A program made the translations under genes and the position numbers. The notes under the pieces were generated by a model. It was not told the origin of the DNA and made no database searches. It was given only the letters and a program-made list of their open reading frames with translations. This document shows, piece after piece, positions 18,725 through 27,437 of a stretch of DNA of 64,000 nucleotides. This DNA comes from LMUY01 sp965198565 (GTDB taxonomy: Bacteria; Pseudomonadota; Alphaproteobacteria; Acetobacterales; Acetobacteraceae): positions 2,046,001-2,110,000 of the forward strand of contig OZ240665.1 of the NCBI GenBank assembly GCA_965198565.1. The letters are read 5' to 3'. The stretch's first letter is position 1, and the number at the start of each line of letters is the position of its first letter.

Positions 18725-20179
18725 ATGACCCACAGCGTCATCCTCGCCCACGAGGTCGACTGGGCCGGCTGGCGCGACGCCGCCCGCCGCCTCGCCCTGC
18801 AGGGCATCTCGCCCGACGACGTGGTCTGGTCCGTCCGCGCCCCCGACGACCTGTTCGCCGCCGCCGCCGACGAGGAGCCGCCAACCGCGCTAGCGCCGGG
18901 CACCTTCAACGTCCCCCGCGCCCTGGTCGACCTGGCGCAGACCGTCATCCAGGCCAATGACCCGGCGCGCTTCGCCCTGCTCTACCGCCTGCTCGCCCGC
19001 GCCCATGGCGGCGAACGCGGCCTGCTCGAGCAGGTGACCGACCCGGAGGTGCAGCGCGCCCAACGCCTCTCCCAATCCGTGCGGCGGGACACCCACAAGA
19101 TGCGCGCCTTCGTCCGCTTCCGCGAGGTCACGGACCCAGAGGGCGATACACCGGGCACGCACTACGTCGCCTGGTTCGAGCCCGACCACTTCATCGTCGA
19201 AGCCAACGCCGCGTTCTTCGTGCGCCGCTTCGCCACCATGGTCTGGTCGATCCTCACCCCCTATCGCAGCGTGCATTGGGACGGCGAGGCGCTCCGCTTC
19301 ACCCAAGGCGCCGCCCGCGCGGACGTGCCCGACGACGACCGGCTGGAAGCCTATTGGCGCGCCTATTTCAGCAGCATCTTCAACCCGGCGCGGCTCAAGA
19401 TCGGCGCCATGACCTCCGAAATGCCGCGCAAATACTGGCGCAACTTGCCCGAGGCTGCCGCGATTCCAGAGCTGATCCGCAGCGCCAGCGCGCGCGTGGC
19501 CAGCATGGTGGACTCGCCGGTGATTTCGCCCCCCAAACCCGCCCGCCCGCCCGCCGCCGCGCCGCCCACGCCGGGCCGCCTGCCGGACGCGCCGCTGCAG
19601 CAAGCCGCGCTCGAGGCCGCCGAATGCCGCCGTTGCCACCTGTGGGAGCCGGCGACGCAGACCGTGTTCGGCGAAGGGCCAGCCGACGCCAGGCTGATGT
19701 TCGTGGGCGAGCAGCCCGGCGACCAGGAAGACCTCGCCGGCCGCCCGTTCGTGGGCCCCGCCGGGCAGATGTTCGACCGCGCGCTGGCCGAGGCAGGCAT
19801 CGACCGCGCCACCGCCTACGTCACCAATGCGGTCAAGCACTTCAAATTCGAGCCGCGCGGCAAGCGGCGCATCCACAGCAAGCCCGATGGCGGCGAGATC
19901 GACGCCTGCCGCTTCTGGCTGGACTTCGAGCGCCGCGAGATAAAGCCGGCGGTGACCGTGCTGCTCGGCGCCTCCGCGGCCAGGGCGGTGCTGGGCCGGG
20001 TGGTGACGATCTCGCGCGAGCGCGGCCGCCCGCTCCCGCTCGCCGGCAACACCCAAGCGCTGGTGACGGTGCATCCGTCCTACTTGCTGCGGCTGCCGGA
20101 CGAGGAGAGCCGCGTGCGCGAATATGCCGCCTTCATCGCCGACCTGCGCCACGCGCGCGACCTGCTGGCGGACAGCTAA
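18725..20179 (+). CDS. UdgX-family uracil-DNA binding protein with N-terminal DUF4130 domain
   Basis: This 484-residue protein has two parts. Residues 1-260 form a DUF4130-type putative DNA repair domain (MTHSVILAHEVDWAGWRDAAR...). Residues about 300-480 form a family-4-like uracil-DNA glycosylase fold with GEQPGDQEDLAGRPFVGPAG, a KRRIHSKP loop and HPSYLLRLP. In mycobacterial UdgX, the His of the KRRIH loop forms a covalent bond with DNA at the uracil site; here it is His 384. A four-cysteine iron-sulfur set is expected, beginning CRRCHLWEP. ATG 18725 follows GGAGCGACGAC. The shared strand and the known pairing with the radical-SAM family suggest one repair module. Confidence 0.92.
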   Translation: MTHSVILAHEVDWAGWRDAARRLALQGISPDDVVWSVRAPDDLFAAAADEEPPTALAPGTFNVPRALVDLAQTVIQANDPARFALLYRLLARAHGGERGLLEQVTDPEVQRAQRLSQSVRRDTHKMRAFVRFREVTDPEGDTPGTHYVAWFEPDHFIVEANAAFFVRRFATMVWSILTPYRSVHWDGEALRFTQGAARADVPDDDRLEAYWRAYFSSIFNPARLKIGAMTSEMPRKYWRNLPEAAAIPELIRSASARVASMVDSPVISPPKPARPPAAAPPTPGRLPDAPLQQAALEAAECRRCHLWEPATQTVFGEGPADARLMFVGEQPGDQEDLAGRPFVGPAGQMFDRALAEAGIDRATAYVTNAVKHFKFEPRGKRRIHSKPDGGEIDACRFWLDFERREIKPAVTVLLGASAARAVLGRVVTISRERGRPLPLAGNTQALVTVHPSYLLRLPDEESRVREYAAFIADLRHARDLLADS

Positions 20180-20292
20180 ACGCGGCAAGTAAGGCGGAAC
20201 CTAAGACCTGCAAGTGCAAACTATTCTGATCGCCGACGACGGCATCTGTGCTGCGGTCCGCGTGTTGAGCCCAGGACAACACGGAGGCGACC

Positions 20293-20793
20293 ATGACCAA
20301 CCAAACCGCACTGATGGAGATTTACTTGACCGGGCTGCGCAATCAGCATGCCGTCGAGACCCAGGCGATCGGCACCATCCAGAACGAACTCCCCCGCATG
20401 GCGGCGTATCCCGATCTTGCCGCCCGGATGAAGCAGGAGAAGGAGCGCTCGGTCGAGCAGGCTGCCCGGCTGGACCGGTTGCTCGCCCAGCATGGCACCA
20501 ACAAGTCATTGGCCAAGGAAGCGGTGACGGGCGCGGTCGCCACCGTGGCCGGCTTCGCCCACGCCGTGGCTGGCGACGAGATGCTGAAGAACGTGCTCGC
20601 CGCGGTTGGCTACAAGGCCTACGAGATCGGCTCCTATAAGGTGCTGATCACCTTGGCGCAGGCCGCCGGCGCCACCCAGGACACCACCGTGCTCGAGCAA
20701 TCGATGCAGGAAGAGCAGGAAATGGGCGACTGGCTCGGCAGCCACCTCCCCGCCTTCGTCCACCAATACGTTCAGAAGCAAGCGGTAGCCTAG
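20293..20793 (+). CDS. Ferritin-like DUF892 (YciE/YciF-type) protein
   Basis: This 166-residue all-helical protein has regularly placed acidic/His residues (RNQHAVETQAI, KEKERSVEQAARL, GYKAYEIGSYKVL, EEQEMGDWLGSHL), as in the ferritin-like DUF892 family linked to stress responses in other bacteria. ATG 20293 follows GGAGGCGACC. Whether it binds a di-iron centre cannot be settled by eye. Its TAG stop codon is the first triplet of a dispersed hairpin repeat, so insertion of that element may have set the C-terminus (QKQAVA). Confidence 0.85.
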   Translation: MTNQTALMEIYLTGLRNQHAVETQAIGTIQNELPRMAAYPDLAARMKQEKERSVEQAARLDRLLAQHGTNKSLAKEAVTGAVATVAGFAHAVAGDEMLKNVLAAVGYKAYEIGSYKVLITLAQAAGATQDTTVLEQSMQEEQEMGDWLGSHLPAFVHQYVQKQAVA

Positions 20794-20858
20794 AGCCTGA
20801 TCGCATCAGGTTGAAACAACCTGATGCGTGAATCAGCCGCTCAAACAAAGAGCTCTAG
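20791..20858. repeat. Dispersed TAGAGC hairpin element, copy 2 (short form)
   Basis: This 68-base copy begins TAGAGCCTGATCGCATCAGG and ends in AGCTCTAG. It keeps the first hairpin but lacks the long second one found at 14065 and 62491. Its first three bases are the stop codon of the DUF892 gene. A REP pair begins a few bases downstream. Confidence 0.92.
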
Positions 20859-20862
20859 CCTT

Positions 20863-21035
20863 CTCCCTCTCCCGCGGGCGGAACTTGCTCAAGGTTCCGC
20901 GGGCGTAAGCCCGTGGAATAAGCAGCGGAGGGGGGAGAGGGCCGGGGTGAGGGTGCGAGGCTGCTAAACGGAGGACTATCCAGCGCCCAAGACCCCTCAC
21001 CCCGGCCCTCTCCCGTGAAGGACGGGAGAGGGAGA
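20863..21035. repeat. REP-like inverted pair, copy 2, with an extra insert in the left arm
   Basis: The outer sequences match the pair at 44180 (TCTCCCTCTCCCGCGGGCGG and CCCTCTCCCGTGAAG...). About 50 extra bases interrupt the left arm near 20880-20930. The extra bases hold their own short palindromes (GGAAC...GTTCC; CCGCGGGC...GCCCGTGG). The right arm, 20997-21038, is read through as the last 13 codons and stop of hpnN. Confidence 0.85.
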
Positions 21036-23621
21036 CGTGGTAGCGGTGGCAGGAGCCGGCAGCGCCGCCAGCAGCGCCGGCACGAACACCAGCGTCGACA
21101 CCAGCGTGCACCCCAGGCTGATTAGCAGCAGCGTCCCCATGCTCGCCGTCCCCGGGTGCGCCGACAAGGCGAGCGAGCCGAACGCCGTCCCCGTGGTCAG
21201 CGCCGAGAATATCACCGCCCGGGCCGTGGGCGACGCCAGGCGCGACTGATCGCCGGCGCGCCAGTTCATCACGAAGTAGATGTTGAACGACACGCCCACG
21301 CCCAACAGCAGCGGAAGCGCGATGATGTTGGCGAAGTTCAGCGACATCCCCAGCAGCAATGTCACCACCACCGTCATCAACGCCGACAGCAGCAGCGACG
21401 CCATGACAACAGTCGCGTCGAGCAACCGCCGCAGCACCAGCAGCAAGATAATGGCAATCGCCACGATCGCCCCAATGGCGGCGTCTCGGAACGCGTCCAC
21501 GATGGTGCGCGACGTCGCGATGATGGTCACCGCCGAACCGCCCGCCTCCGGCGCCACCGCCTCCACCTGGCGGACGAACGCGCCCAGCCCCGCGCCACCG
21601 CTGAACTCGGGCTTGGGGGTGACGCTCACCCGGGCCTCGCCATTGGGCAGCACCCAGTCGCGCGCGATCTCCGGCGGGACCGAGCCGAGGCTCACCGGCC
21701 CGGCGCCCAATGCCGTTCGCAAGGTGTCGAGCTGAGCCGGAAGGAACTGCGTCAGCGCGCTGTTGGCCGCCATCAGCGTGGCGTCGGGCGCCTTCGCCAG
21801 GGCGTGCAAGTCGTTCGCGATCTTGGCGAGCGCGCTGTCCGCCGGGCCTTTTTCCGTGGCGCGGGACAGGGCGTCGGCCGTGCTGCCGGCGGCCATGCGC
21901 AGCGCATCCGGCGTGACCGGGGCTGCGGCGCTGCGGTTGCTCAGCGTGGCCAGCAAAATGTTCTGCGCGTCGGAAATCAGGGCGAGCTTGGCCGGCTGGT
22001 CATCCGGCACGAAGCTGCTCAGCGTCATGGCGCTGGACACGCTCGGCAGCGTCGTCAATTGCTTGGCCACCTTGGTCGCCGCGTCCTGGTTCGGCTCGAG
22101 CACGTCGATCGTGTAGGGGTTGGTCAGCGGGTTCGACATCAGGTGCTGCAGCGTCTCCATCGCCTCGGTATGCGGGTTCTTGGTGTGCAAAGGGTCGGCG
22201 TCGAAGCGCAGGAAGCTGACCCCCACCGCTCCCGCCACCGCCAGCACCGCGAACACCGCCAAAATCGGCACGCGCGCCCGGCTGATCGCACCGTCCGCCC
22301 CGCGCAGGACGCTGAACCCGATCTCGCCGCCCGCGCGCCGGGGTGCGAACAGGGTCAGCGCCGCCGGCAGGAACAGCAGGGTGCAGAGGAAGGCGATCAG
22401 CATGCCCACGCCCGCGATCAGGCCGAGCTGCGCCACGCCCACGAAGGCGGTCGGCACGAAGGCGAGGAACCCGGCGGCCGTCGCGGCGGCCGCCACCAGC
22501 ACCTGCACGCCAGCGCGCCCGGCTGTGGCCACCAGCGCCGCCCCATCACTGGCATGCTGCTGCATCTCGCGGAACCGCACGCTCCACTGGATGGCGAAGT
22601 CGACCGCGATGCCCACGAACAGCACGGCAAAAGCCACCGAGATCAGGTTCAGCGTGCCCACCGCCACCGCCGCGAACCCCGTGGTGAGCGCCAGCCCGAG
22701 CATCAGGGTCAGCAGGATGGGTAGGATCACCCGCCAGCTCCGCACCGCCAGGAACAACCACAGCGTGACCAGGACGAGGCTGCCGATCAGCCCGGCCACC
22801 ACCCCGTGCGCGACGGTGGCAAACTCCTCGTCGGCCAGCGGAATGCTGCCGGTCAGCCGCACGGTGGCGTCGCCGTTCTTGACGAATTCGAGCTTGGCCG
22901 CGTCCGCCCGCAGCGCCTCGGTGGCCGCACCCCCGGGCTGCAGCGCGTTGTAGTCCAGCACCGGCTGCGCCAGCACGAACCGGTCCGGCCCAGCCAGGTC
23001 GGATACCCCGCCGCCGAGCAGTTGCTGCCACGACAACGGCTGCGGCGACCCGGCGAGCACGGCGGCCAGGGTCTGCTGGAACGCCGCGAGCGTGGGGCCG
23101 TAGCTCGCCAGGTCCGCCTGGCCGCGCTCCACTCCCAACGCGATCAGCGACAGGGCGGAGAACAGCCCCCGCGCGCTCGGGTCGGCGACCAATTGGCCGA
23201 GGAAAGGCTGCGCATCGATGGTGCGGTTCAGCAGCGTGCCGAGCTTGTCCTTGGGCAGGAACAGCAGGCCGTTCTGGGTAAAGTAGGGCGACACGCCGGG
23301 CTGCTGCACGGTGCGGAAATGCGCCGGGTCGGCCCGCAGCGCGGCGGCCAGGGCGGCGCCGGTCGCGTCGGCCTCCTCCGGAATGCGGCCGTGCACCACC
23401 GCCACGATCAGGTCGTTGAACTGCGGGAACGCCCGGTCCAGCGCCATCTTGCGCTGCTTCCACGGCAGCGAGTTGGCGAACAGCGCATCGGTATCGGTGG
23501 AGACGCCCAAGCGCGTGCTGGCCGCGCCCACCGCCAGCGCGCCGAGCACCGCCGCCGCCAAGACAACCCACACGGCATGGCGCACACACCGTTCCACAAG
23601 CCAAGTCAGCACAGGCGGCAC
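20997..23621 (-). CDS. hpnN: Hopanoid transporter-like RND permease HpnN
   Basis: This 874-residue MMPL/RND-type inner-membrane protein has the HpnN N-terminus (RLGVSTDTDALFANSLPWKQRKMALDRAFPQF region). It has two sets of helices and sterol-sensing-domain-like blocks at about 260-420 and 720-860. HpnN proteins move hopanoids to the outer membrane in other alphaproteobacteria. The start is GTG 23621; GTG 23612 is an alternative. The last 13 residues (TSPSPVLHGRGPG) and the TGA stop come from a REP arm. The SCO1 gene lies 44 bases upstream on the same strand. No other hopanoid genes are in the window, so the family call rests on sequence resemblance. Confidence 0.88.
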   Translation of the reverse strand: MPPVLTWLVERCVRHAVWVVLAAAVLGALAVGAASTRLGVSTDTDALFANSLPWKQRKMALDRAFPQFNDLIVAVVHGRIPEEADATGAALAAALRADPAHFRTVQQPGVSPYFTQNGLLFLPKDKLGTLLNRTIDAQPFLGQLVADPSARGLFSALSLIALGVERGQADLASYGPTLAAFQQTLAAVLAGSPQPLSWQQLLGGGVSDLAGPDRFVLAQPVLDYNALQPGGAATEALRADAAKLEFVKNGDATVRLTGSIPLADEEFATVAHGVVAGLIGSLVLVTLWLFLAVRSWRVILPILLTLMLGLALTTGFAAVAVGTLNLISVAFAVLFVGIAVDFAIQWSVRFREMQQHASDGAALVATAGRAGVQVLVAAAATAAGFLAFVPTAFVGVAQLGLIAGVGMLIAFLCTLLFLPAALTLFAPRRAGGEIGFSVLRGADGAISRARVPILAVFAVLAVAGAVGVSFLRFDADPLHTKNPHTEAMETLQHLMSNPLTNPYTIDVLEPNQDAATKVAKQLTTLPSVSSAMTLSSFVPDDQPAKLALISDAQNILLATLSNRSAAAPVTPDALRMAAGSTADALSRATEKGPADSALAKIANDLHALAKAPDATLMAANSALTQFLPAQLDTLRTALGAGPVSLGSVPPEIARDWVLPNGEARVSVTPKPEFSGGAGLGAFVRQVEAVAPEAGGSAVTIIATSRTIVDAFRDAAIGAIVAIAIILLLVLRRLLDATVVMASLLLSALMTVVVTLLLGMSLNFANIIALPLLLGVGVSFNIYFVMNWRAGDQSRLASPTARAVIFSALTTGTAFGSLALSAHPGTASMGTLLLISLGCTLVSTLVFVPALLAALPAPATATTSPSPVLHGRGPG

Positions 23622-23665
23622 TCGCAGGTCCCTCGTAAGTGGGGCGGCCGCCCGGTCCGGATTGG

Positions 23666-24487
23666 CTAGGGCGCGGCCGGACGCTTACGCGTCTGCAGGA
23701 AGACGAACAAGCCGCCGATCACCAGGATGATCAGCACCGCCCCAAGCTGCAGCACCTTCTCCACCACCAGCGTGTAGCGCCCCGTCGTCGAATCGTAGTG
23801 GAAGCAATACAGCAGGATGGGCGGGGCCGGCGGCGCCACCACCTCGTCATGCGCGGCGAGCACGGCGTCGTGCAGGCTGGCGGCGGTGGCGCCCACGCCC
23901 AGCAGATAGGCCGAGACATGCCCCGACGGCGTCAGCACCACCATGCCCGCCGGGTGCAGGAACTGCTGCAACTGGTCGTCCCACCGGCTGTGGAAGCCCA
24001 CGGCCGCCGCGATGCTCGCCACATCCGCCGGGCGCCCGATCAGGAAGTGCCAGCCCTTCACCGCGCCGGGCACGGGGTAGCGTTCCAGGTCGTCGGCGCG
24101 CGCGCTGGCGGCGTCGGTCGGCGTCTCGTGCGGGTCGATGCTCATGTCCAGCACGGTGTAGTCGCCCGGCGTGCTGAGCCCAGACCCCGCCAGCGCGGCA
24201 AACGCGTCGTCGCGCAGCACGCCGCACAGGCTCGGGCAATGAAAATACCCCAGGATCAGCACCGCCGGCTTACCCGACGCCCAGTCCTTCAGCGTGCGCA
24301 CTTCCCCCTCGGCGTCGGTGAACGGCGCGTCGAGTGGCACGGCGGCACCGGGATGCTGGGTAAAGTCGAGCCCAGCCGTGCTGGGGGCGGCGGCGCGGCA
24401 AGGCAGTGCAAACAGCAGCAGCAGCCCAGCTAAAACCCGGATTTTGCGTCCAGAGCGATCGCGATCGACCGCCAAATTGCCCAGCAT
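23666..24487 (-). CDS. SCO1/SenC-family copper chaperone
   Basis: This 273-residue membrane-anchored thioredoxin-fold protein is related to the cytochrome oxidase copper-insertion factor. It has a signal sequence (VLAGLLLLFALPCRAAA) and a copper-binding CPSLC motif in LGYFHCPSLCGVL. The conserved histidine region is less usual than in classical SCO1. A C-terminal membrane helix (LGAVLIILVIGGLFVFL) is followed by a basic tail. Start choice is uncertain: ATG 24487 or ATG 24493, both inside a short palindromic repeat. The frame stays open further upstream but without recognisable coding. No oxidase genes are nearby. Confidence 0.85.
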   Translation of the reverse strand: MLGNLAVDRDRSGRKIRVLAGLLLLFALPCRAAAPSTAGLDFTQHPGAAVPLDAPFTDAEGEVRTLKDWASGKPAVLILGYFHCPSLCGVLRDDAFAALAGSGLSTPGDYTVLDMSIDPHETPTDAASARADDLERYPVPGAVKGWHFLIGRPADVASIAAAVGFHSRWDDQLQQFLHPAGMVVLTPSGHVSAYLLGVGATAASLHDAVLAAHDEVVAPPAPPILLYCFHYDSTTGRYTLVVEKVLQLGAVLIILVIGGLFVFLQTRKRPAAP

Positions 24488-24520
24488 CGTCATGCCCGGA
24501 CTTGATCCGGACATCCACGC
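24485..24520. repeat. Short palindromic repeat around CATGCCCGGACTTGATCCGG
   Basis: The sequence reads GTCATGCCCGGACTTGATCC then GGACATCC. It resembles a palindromic repeat found many times in alphaproteobacterial genomes (from memory, not searched). It overlaps the possible start codons of the SCO1 gene. Confidence 0.5.
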
Positions 24521-24722
24521 GGCGCCAACCGACACGTAAGCCCCTGTTGCACTCGATACCTCCGCTGCGATCGACCTAGCCGGATCCACCCCGGCCAAAA
24601 CGATGCTGAAACTGCCCCAGCGCCTGCGAAAGCCATAACCGACGGCCACGCCCCCGTGACCCCGCAGCCTACCACTTACGCCAAAGTTGATCTGCCCGCA
24701 CTTTGCATACACAAGCCGCCTC

Positions 24723-27437
24723 GTGCCGCGCGCTCCAAGCCCATCACCCGCCACCTCCCCGGTCCATTGCGTGGTGAACACGGTGGAGAACGGCCTGGTC
24801 CGCGGCTGGGCCACCGAAGCCGGCGCCCCCGCCGCGTTCTTCGTGCTGGTGGACGGCCTCCAGGTCGCAGAGCTGCACGCCGCGCTGCCCCGGCCCGAGG
24901 TGGCGGCCGCCGGGCTCGGGCCGGAGCGCTGCGGCTTCGAGCTGGCGCTGCCCGCCACGCTGCTGGACGGCGCCACCCACCGCATGGAGTTCCGCGACCG
25001 CCTGCGCCGCCCCGTGCTGATGCAGGTGGGCGGGCGCACCGCCGAATCCTGCAGCTTCGCCCACCACTGGCGCCCGGCGATCCGCTCCTTCGTGGACGGC
25101 TGGCGTGGCGGCAGCTTCGAAGGCTGGGTGCTGCAATCCCAGCCGGACGGCGACCGCTGGGTCGGCGACGGCCTGGTGCGGGTGGAGTGCAACGGCCTGC
25201 CGATCGGCCATGCCCGGGCCAATCGCTACCGGGCCGACGTCGCCAAGTCGTTCGCGTCCGACGCCTATTGCGGCTTCCAGTTCGTGCCGCCCGATTGGGC
25301 CCGCCGCGCCCACGTGCAGGAATTCCACTTCTACGCCCTGCCAGACGGCCAGGAGCTGCAAAACAGCCCCGTTCTCACCAGCCTGGTGACGGACCAGAAC
25401 GAGGCGCTGATCCTGGAACTGGCGGACACGGTGGACCGGATGCATGGGGAGCTGACCAAGGTCCGCCGCCGCATCCGCGACCTGCTGCCCAAGCCCGGCT
25501 TCAACCTCGGCAGCTACGACGGCTGGTACCGCGCCTATGCCCCCGCCTTGCGCGCGCATGTGCTGGCCACGCGCGATGCCGCCGCGCCGGCGCCCCTGGT
25601 GAGCATCGTCTGCCCCGTGTTCCGCCCCAGCCTGCCCGAGTTCGAGGCCGCCCTCGCCTCCGTGCGCGCCCAGACCCACACGAACTGGGAGCTGCTGCTG
25701 GTCGACGACGGCAGCCGCGACCCGGCGCTCACCGCCCTCATCCAGCGCCACGCCGCCGCCGACCCGCGCATCCACCCCCTGCCGAAGCGCAAGAACGGCG
25801 GCATCGCGGCCGCCACCAACACCGCCATCGCCGCTGCGCGCGGGGACTGGGTCGCCTTCCTGGACCATGACGACCTCCTCGCCGACGTGGCACTCGAAGT
25901 GATGCTGCGGGCGGCGGGCCAAGGGGCAGGGCAGGGCGGCCGCCTCTTCTATTCCGACGAAGACAAGATCGATCCCACCGGCCTCTATTCCGACCCGGCG
26001 TTCAAGCCCGCCTGGAACCACCGCCTGGCGCTCGAGGTGAATTACCCCTGCCACTTCCTCATGGTACAGCGTGAGACGCTGGCCGCGGTGGGCCCGCTCG
26101 ACCCGGCGCTGGATGGCGCCCAGGACCACGACCTGATCCTGCGCCTGGCCGAGCGCCTGCCCCCCGAGCAGATCGTCCATGTCCCGGCCGTGCTGTATCA
26201 CTGGCGCCGCTCCGGCCAATCCACCGCGGCCGACGGCGCGGCCAAGCCCTACGCGGTGGCGGCGGGCCAAGCCGCCGTGGCCGCCCACTTGGCCCGGCAA
26301 GGCCTCCCCGCCCGCGTCACCAGCCGCCGCGACACCACCGCCTACCGCATCGACTGGCGCTTCACCCAGGAGCCCCCGGTGACGCTGATCATCCCGTTCA
26401 AGGACGAGATCGCCACCACCCGCCGCTGCCTCCGCACCGTGCTGGAGGGCACCGCCTATCGCGCCTACGACGTGATCCTGGTGGACAATTGGTCCACCGC
26501 CCCCGACCTGGCCGCCTTCGCCGAGGAGGTGGCGGCCGAACCGCGCGTCCGCATCCTGCGGGTGGAGGAGGCGTTCAACTACGCCCGGCTGAACAACCTG
26601 GCGGCGGCCGCGACCGGTGCCGAGTTCCTGATGTTCATGAACAACGACCTGTTCACAGCCGGGCCGCACTGGCTGCGCACGCTGGTGAACGAGGCGCTGG
26701 CGGACCCGCTTGTGGCGATCGTGGGCGGCAAGTTCCTCTATCCGAACCGCACGGTGCAGCATGGCGGCGTGGTGCTGGGCGTGGGCGGCGTGGCCTGCCA
26801 CGTCGGCACTGGCCTGGGCGAGGCGGACCCGGGCTACGGCCGCCGGCTGGAGTTTGCCCAGGAATACTCCGCCGTGACCGCCGCAGGCATGCTGATGCGC
26901 GCCGCCGCCTTCCATGCCGTGGGCGGGTTCGACGCGCAGGCCCTGCACGTGGCGTTCAACGACGTGGATTTGTGCCTCAAGGCGCGGGCGGCCGGCTGGA
27001 AGGTAGTCTGGACCCCCGAGTTCGTGGCCGAGCACCACGAGTCGCTCAGCCGCGGCGACGACATCCGCCCGGTGCAGGAGAACCGCTTCTTCCACGAGAT
27101 GCAGACCATGCTCGAGCGTTGGGGCGCCACGCTGACCAGCGACCCGTTCTATCACCCCTGCCTGTCGATGGAGCGCCAAGCCTTCTTCGAACTGCTCGAC
27201 CCGGCGCTGGCAGCGAAAACTGCGCCCGCCCGCCGCTCCCTCTTTTCTCTCCCTCTCCCTCTGGGAGAGGGTCGGGGTGAGGGCGCCACGCACGAACGTC
27301 TCGCCAAGACCGTACCGCCGGCCCCTCACCCAACCCTCTCCCAGGGGGAGAGGGCTTTTAAGCGGAAGAAAAACGCTAAAACACCACCACCGAGCGGACG
27401 CCCTCGCCCTGGTGCATCAACTCGAAACCGTGATTGA
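24723..27437 (+). CDS. Large two-domain family-2 glycosyltransferase
   Basis: This is about a 904-residue protein with two GT-A glycosyltransferase domains. The first (residues about 285-500) has SIVCPVFRPSLPEFE, LLLVDDGSRDP, FLDHDDLLA (DxD-like) and an EDKID/QDHD segment. The second (about 550-800) has LIIPFKDEIATTRRCL, ILVDNWS, MNNDLF and FNDVDLCLKARAAGW. An N-terminal module with GWATEAG and EGWVLQSQ repeats resembles an accessory domain of polysaccharide/rhamnan synthases. The start is uncertain (GTG 24723; TTG 24687 and GTG 24771 also open). The last 63 codons read through a REP pair and overlap the end of the convergent dehydrogenase gene by 62 bases. It probably acts in surface polysaccharide synthesis. 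Confidence 0.85.
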   Translation: MPRAPSPSPATSPVHCVVNTVENGLVRGWATEAGAPAAFFVLVDGLQVAELHAALPRPEVAAAGLGPERCGFELALPATLLDGATHRMEFRDRLRRPVLMQVGGRTAESCSFAHHWRPAIRSFVDGWRGGSFEGWVLQSQPDGDRWVGDGLVRVECNGLPIGHARANRYRADVAKSFASDAYCGFQFVPPDWARRAHVQEFHFYALPDGQELQNSPVLTSLVTDQNEALILELADTVDRMHGELTKVRRRIRDLLPKPGFNLGSYDGWYRAYAPALRAHVLATRDAAAPAPLVSIVCPVFRPSLPEFEAALASVRAQTHTNWELLLVDDGSRDPALTALIQRHAAADPRIHPLPKRKNGGIAAATNTAIAAARGDWVAFLDHDDLLADVALEVMLRAAGQGAGQGGRLFYSDEDKIDPTGLYSDPAFKPAWNHRLALEVNYPCHFLMVQRETLAAVGPLDPALDGAQDHDLILRLAERLPPEQIVHVPAVLYHWRRSGQSTAADGAAKPYAVAAGQAAVAAHLARQGLPARVTSRRDTTAYRIDWRFTQEPPVTLIIPFKDEIATTRRCLRTVLEGTAYRAYDVILVDNWSTAPDLAAFAEEVAAEPRVRILRVEEAFNYARLNNLAAAATGAEFLMFMNNDLFTAGPHWLRTLVNEALADPLVAIVGGKFLYPNRTVQHGGVVLGVGGVACHVGTGLGEADPGYGRRLEFAQEYSAVTAAGMLMRAAAFHAVGGFDAQALHVAFNDVDLCLKARAAGWKVVWTPEFVAEHHESLSRGDDIRPVQENRFFHEMQTMLERWGATLTSDPFYHPCLSMERQAFFELLDPALAAKTAPARRSLFSLPLPLGEGRGEGATHERLAKTVPPAPHPTLSQGERAFKRKKNAKTPPPSGRPRPGASTRNRD
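27249..27355. repeat. REP-like inverted pair, copy 3 (inside the glycosyltransferase frame)
   Basis: Both arms (CCCTCTCCCTCTGGGAGAGGG and its inverse CCCTCTCCCAGGGGGAGAGGG) lie within the open frame of the glycosyltransferase. They encode tail residues such as LPLPLGEGRGEG and PHPTLSQGERAF. Confidence 0.9.
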
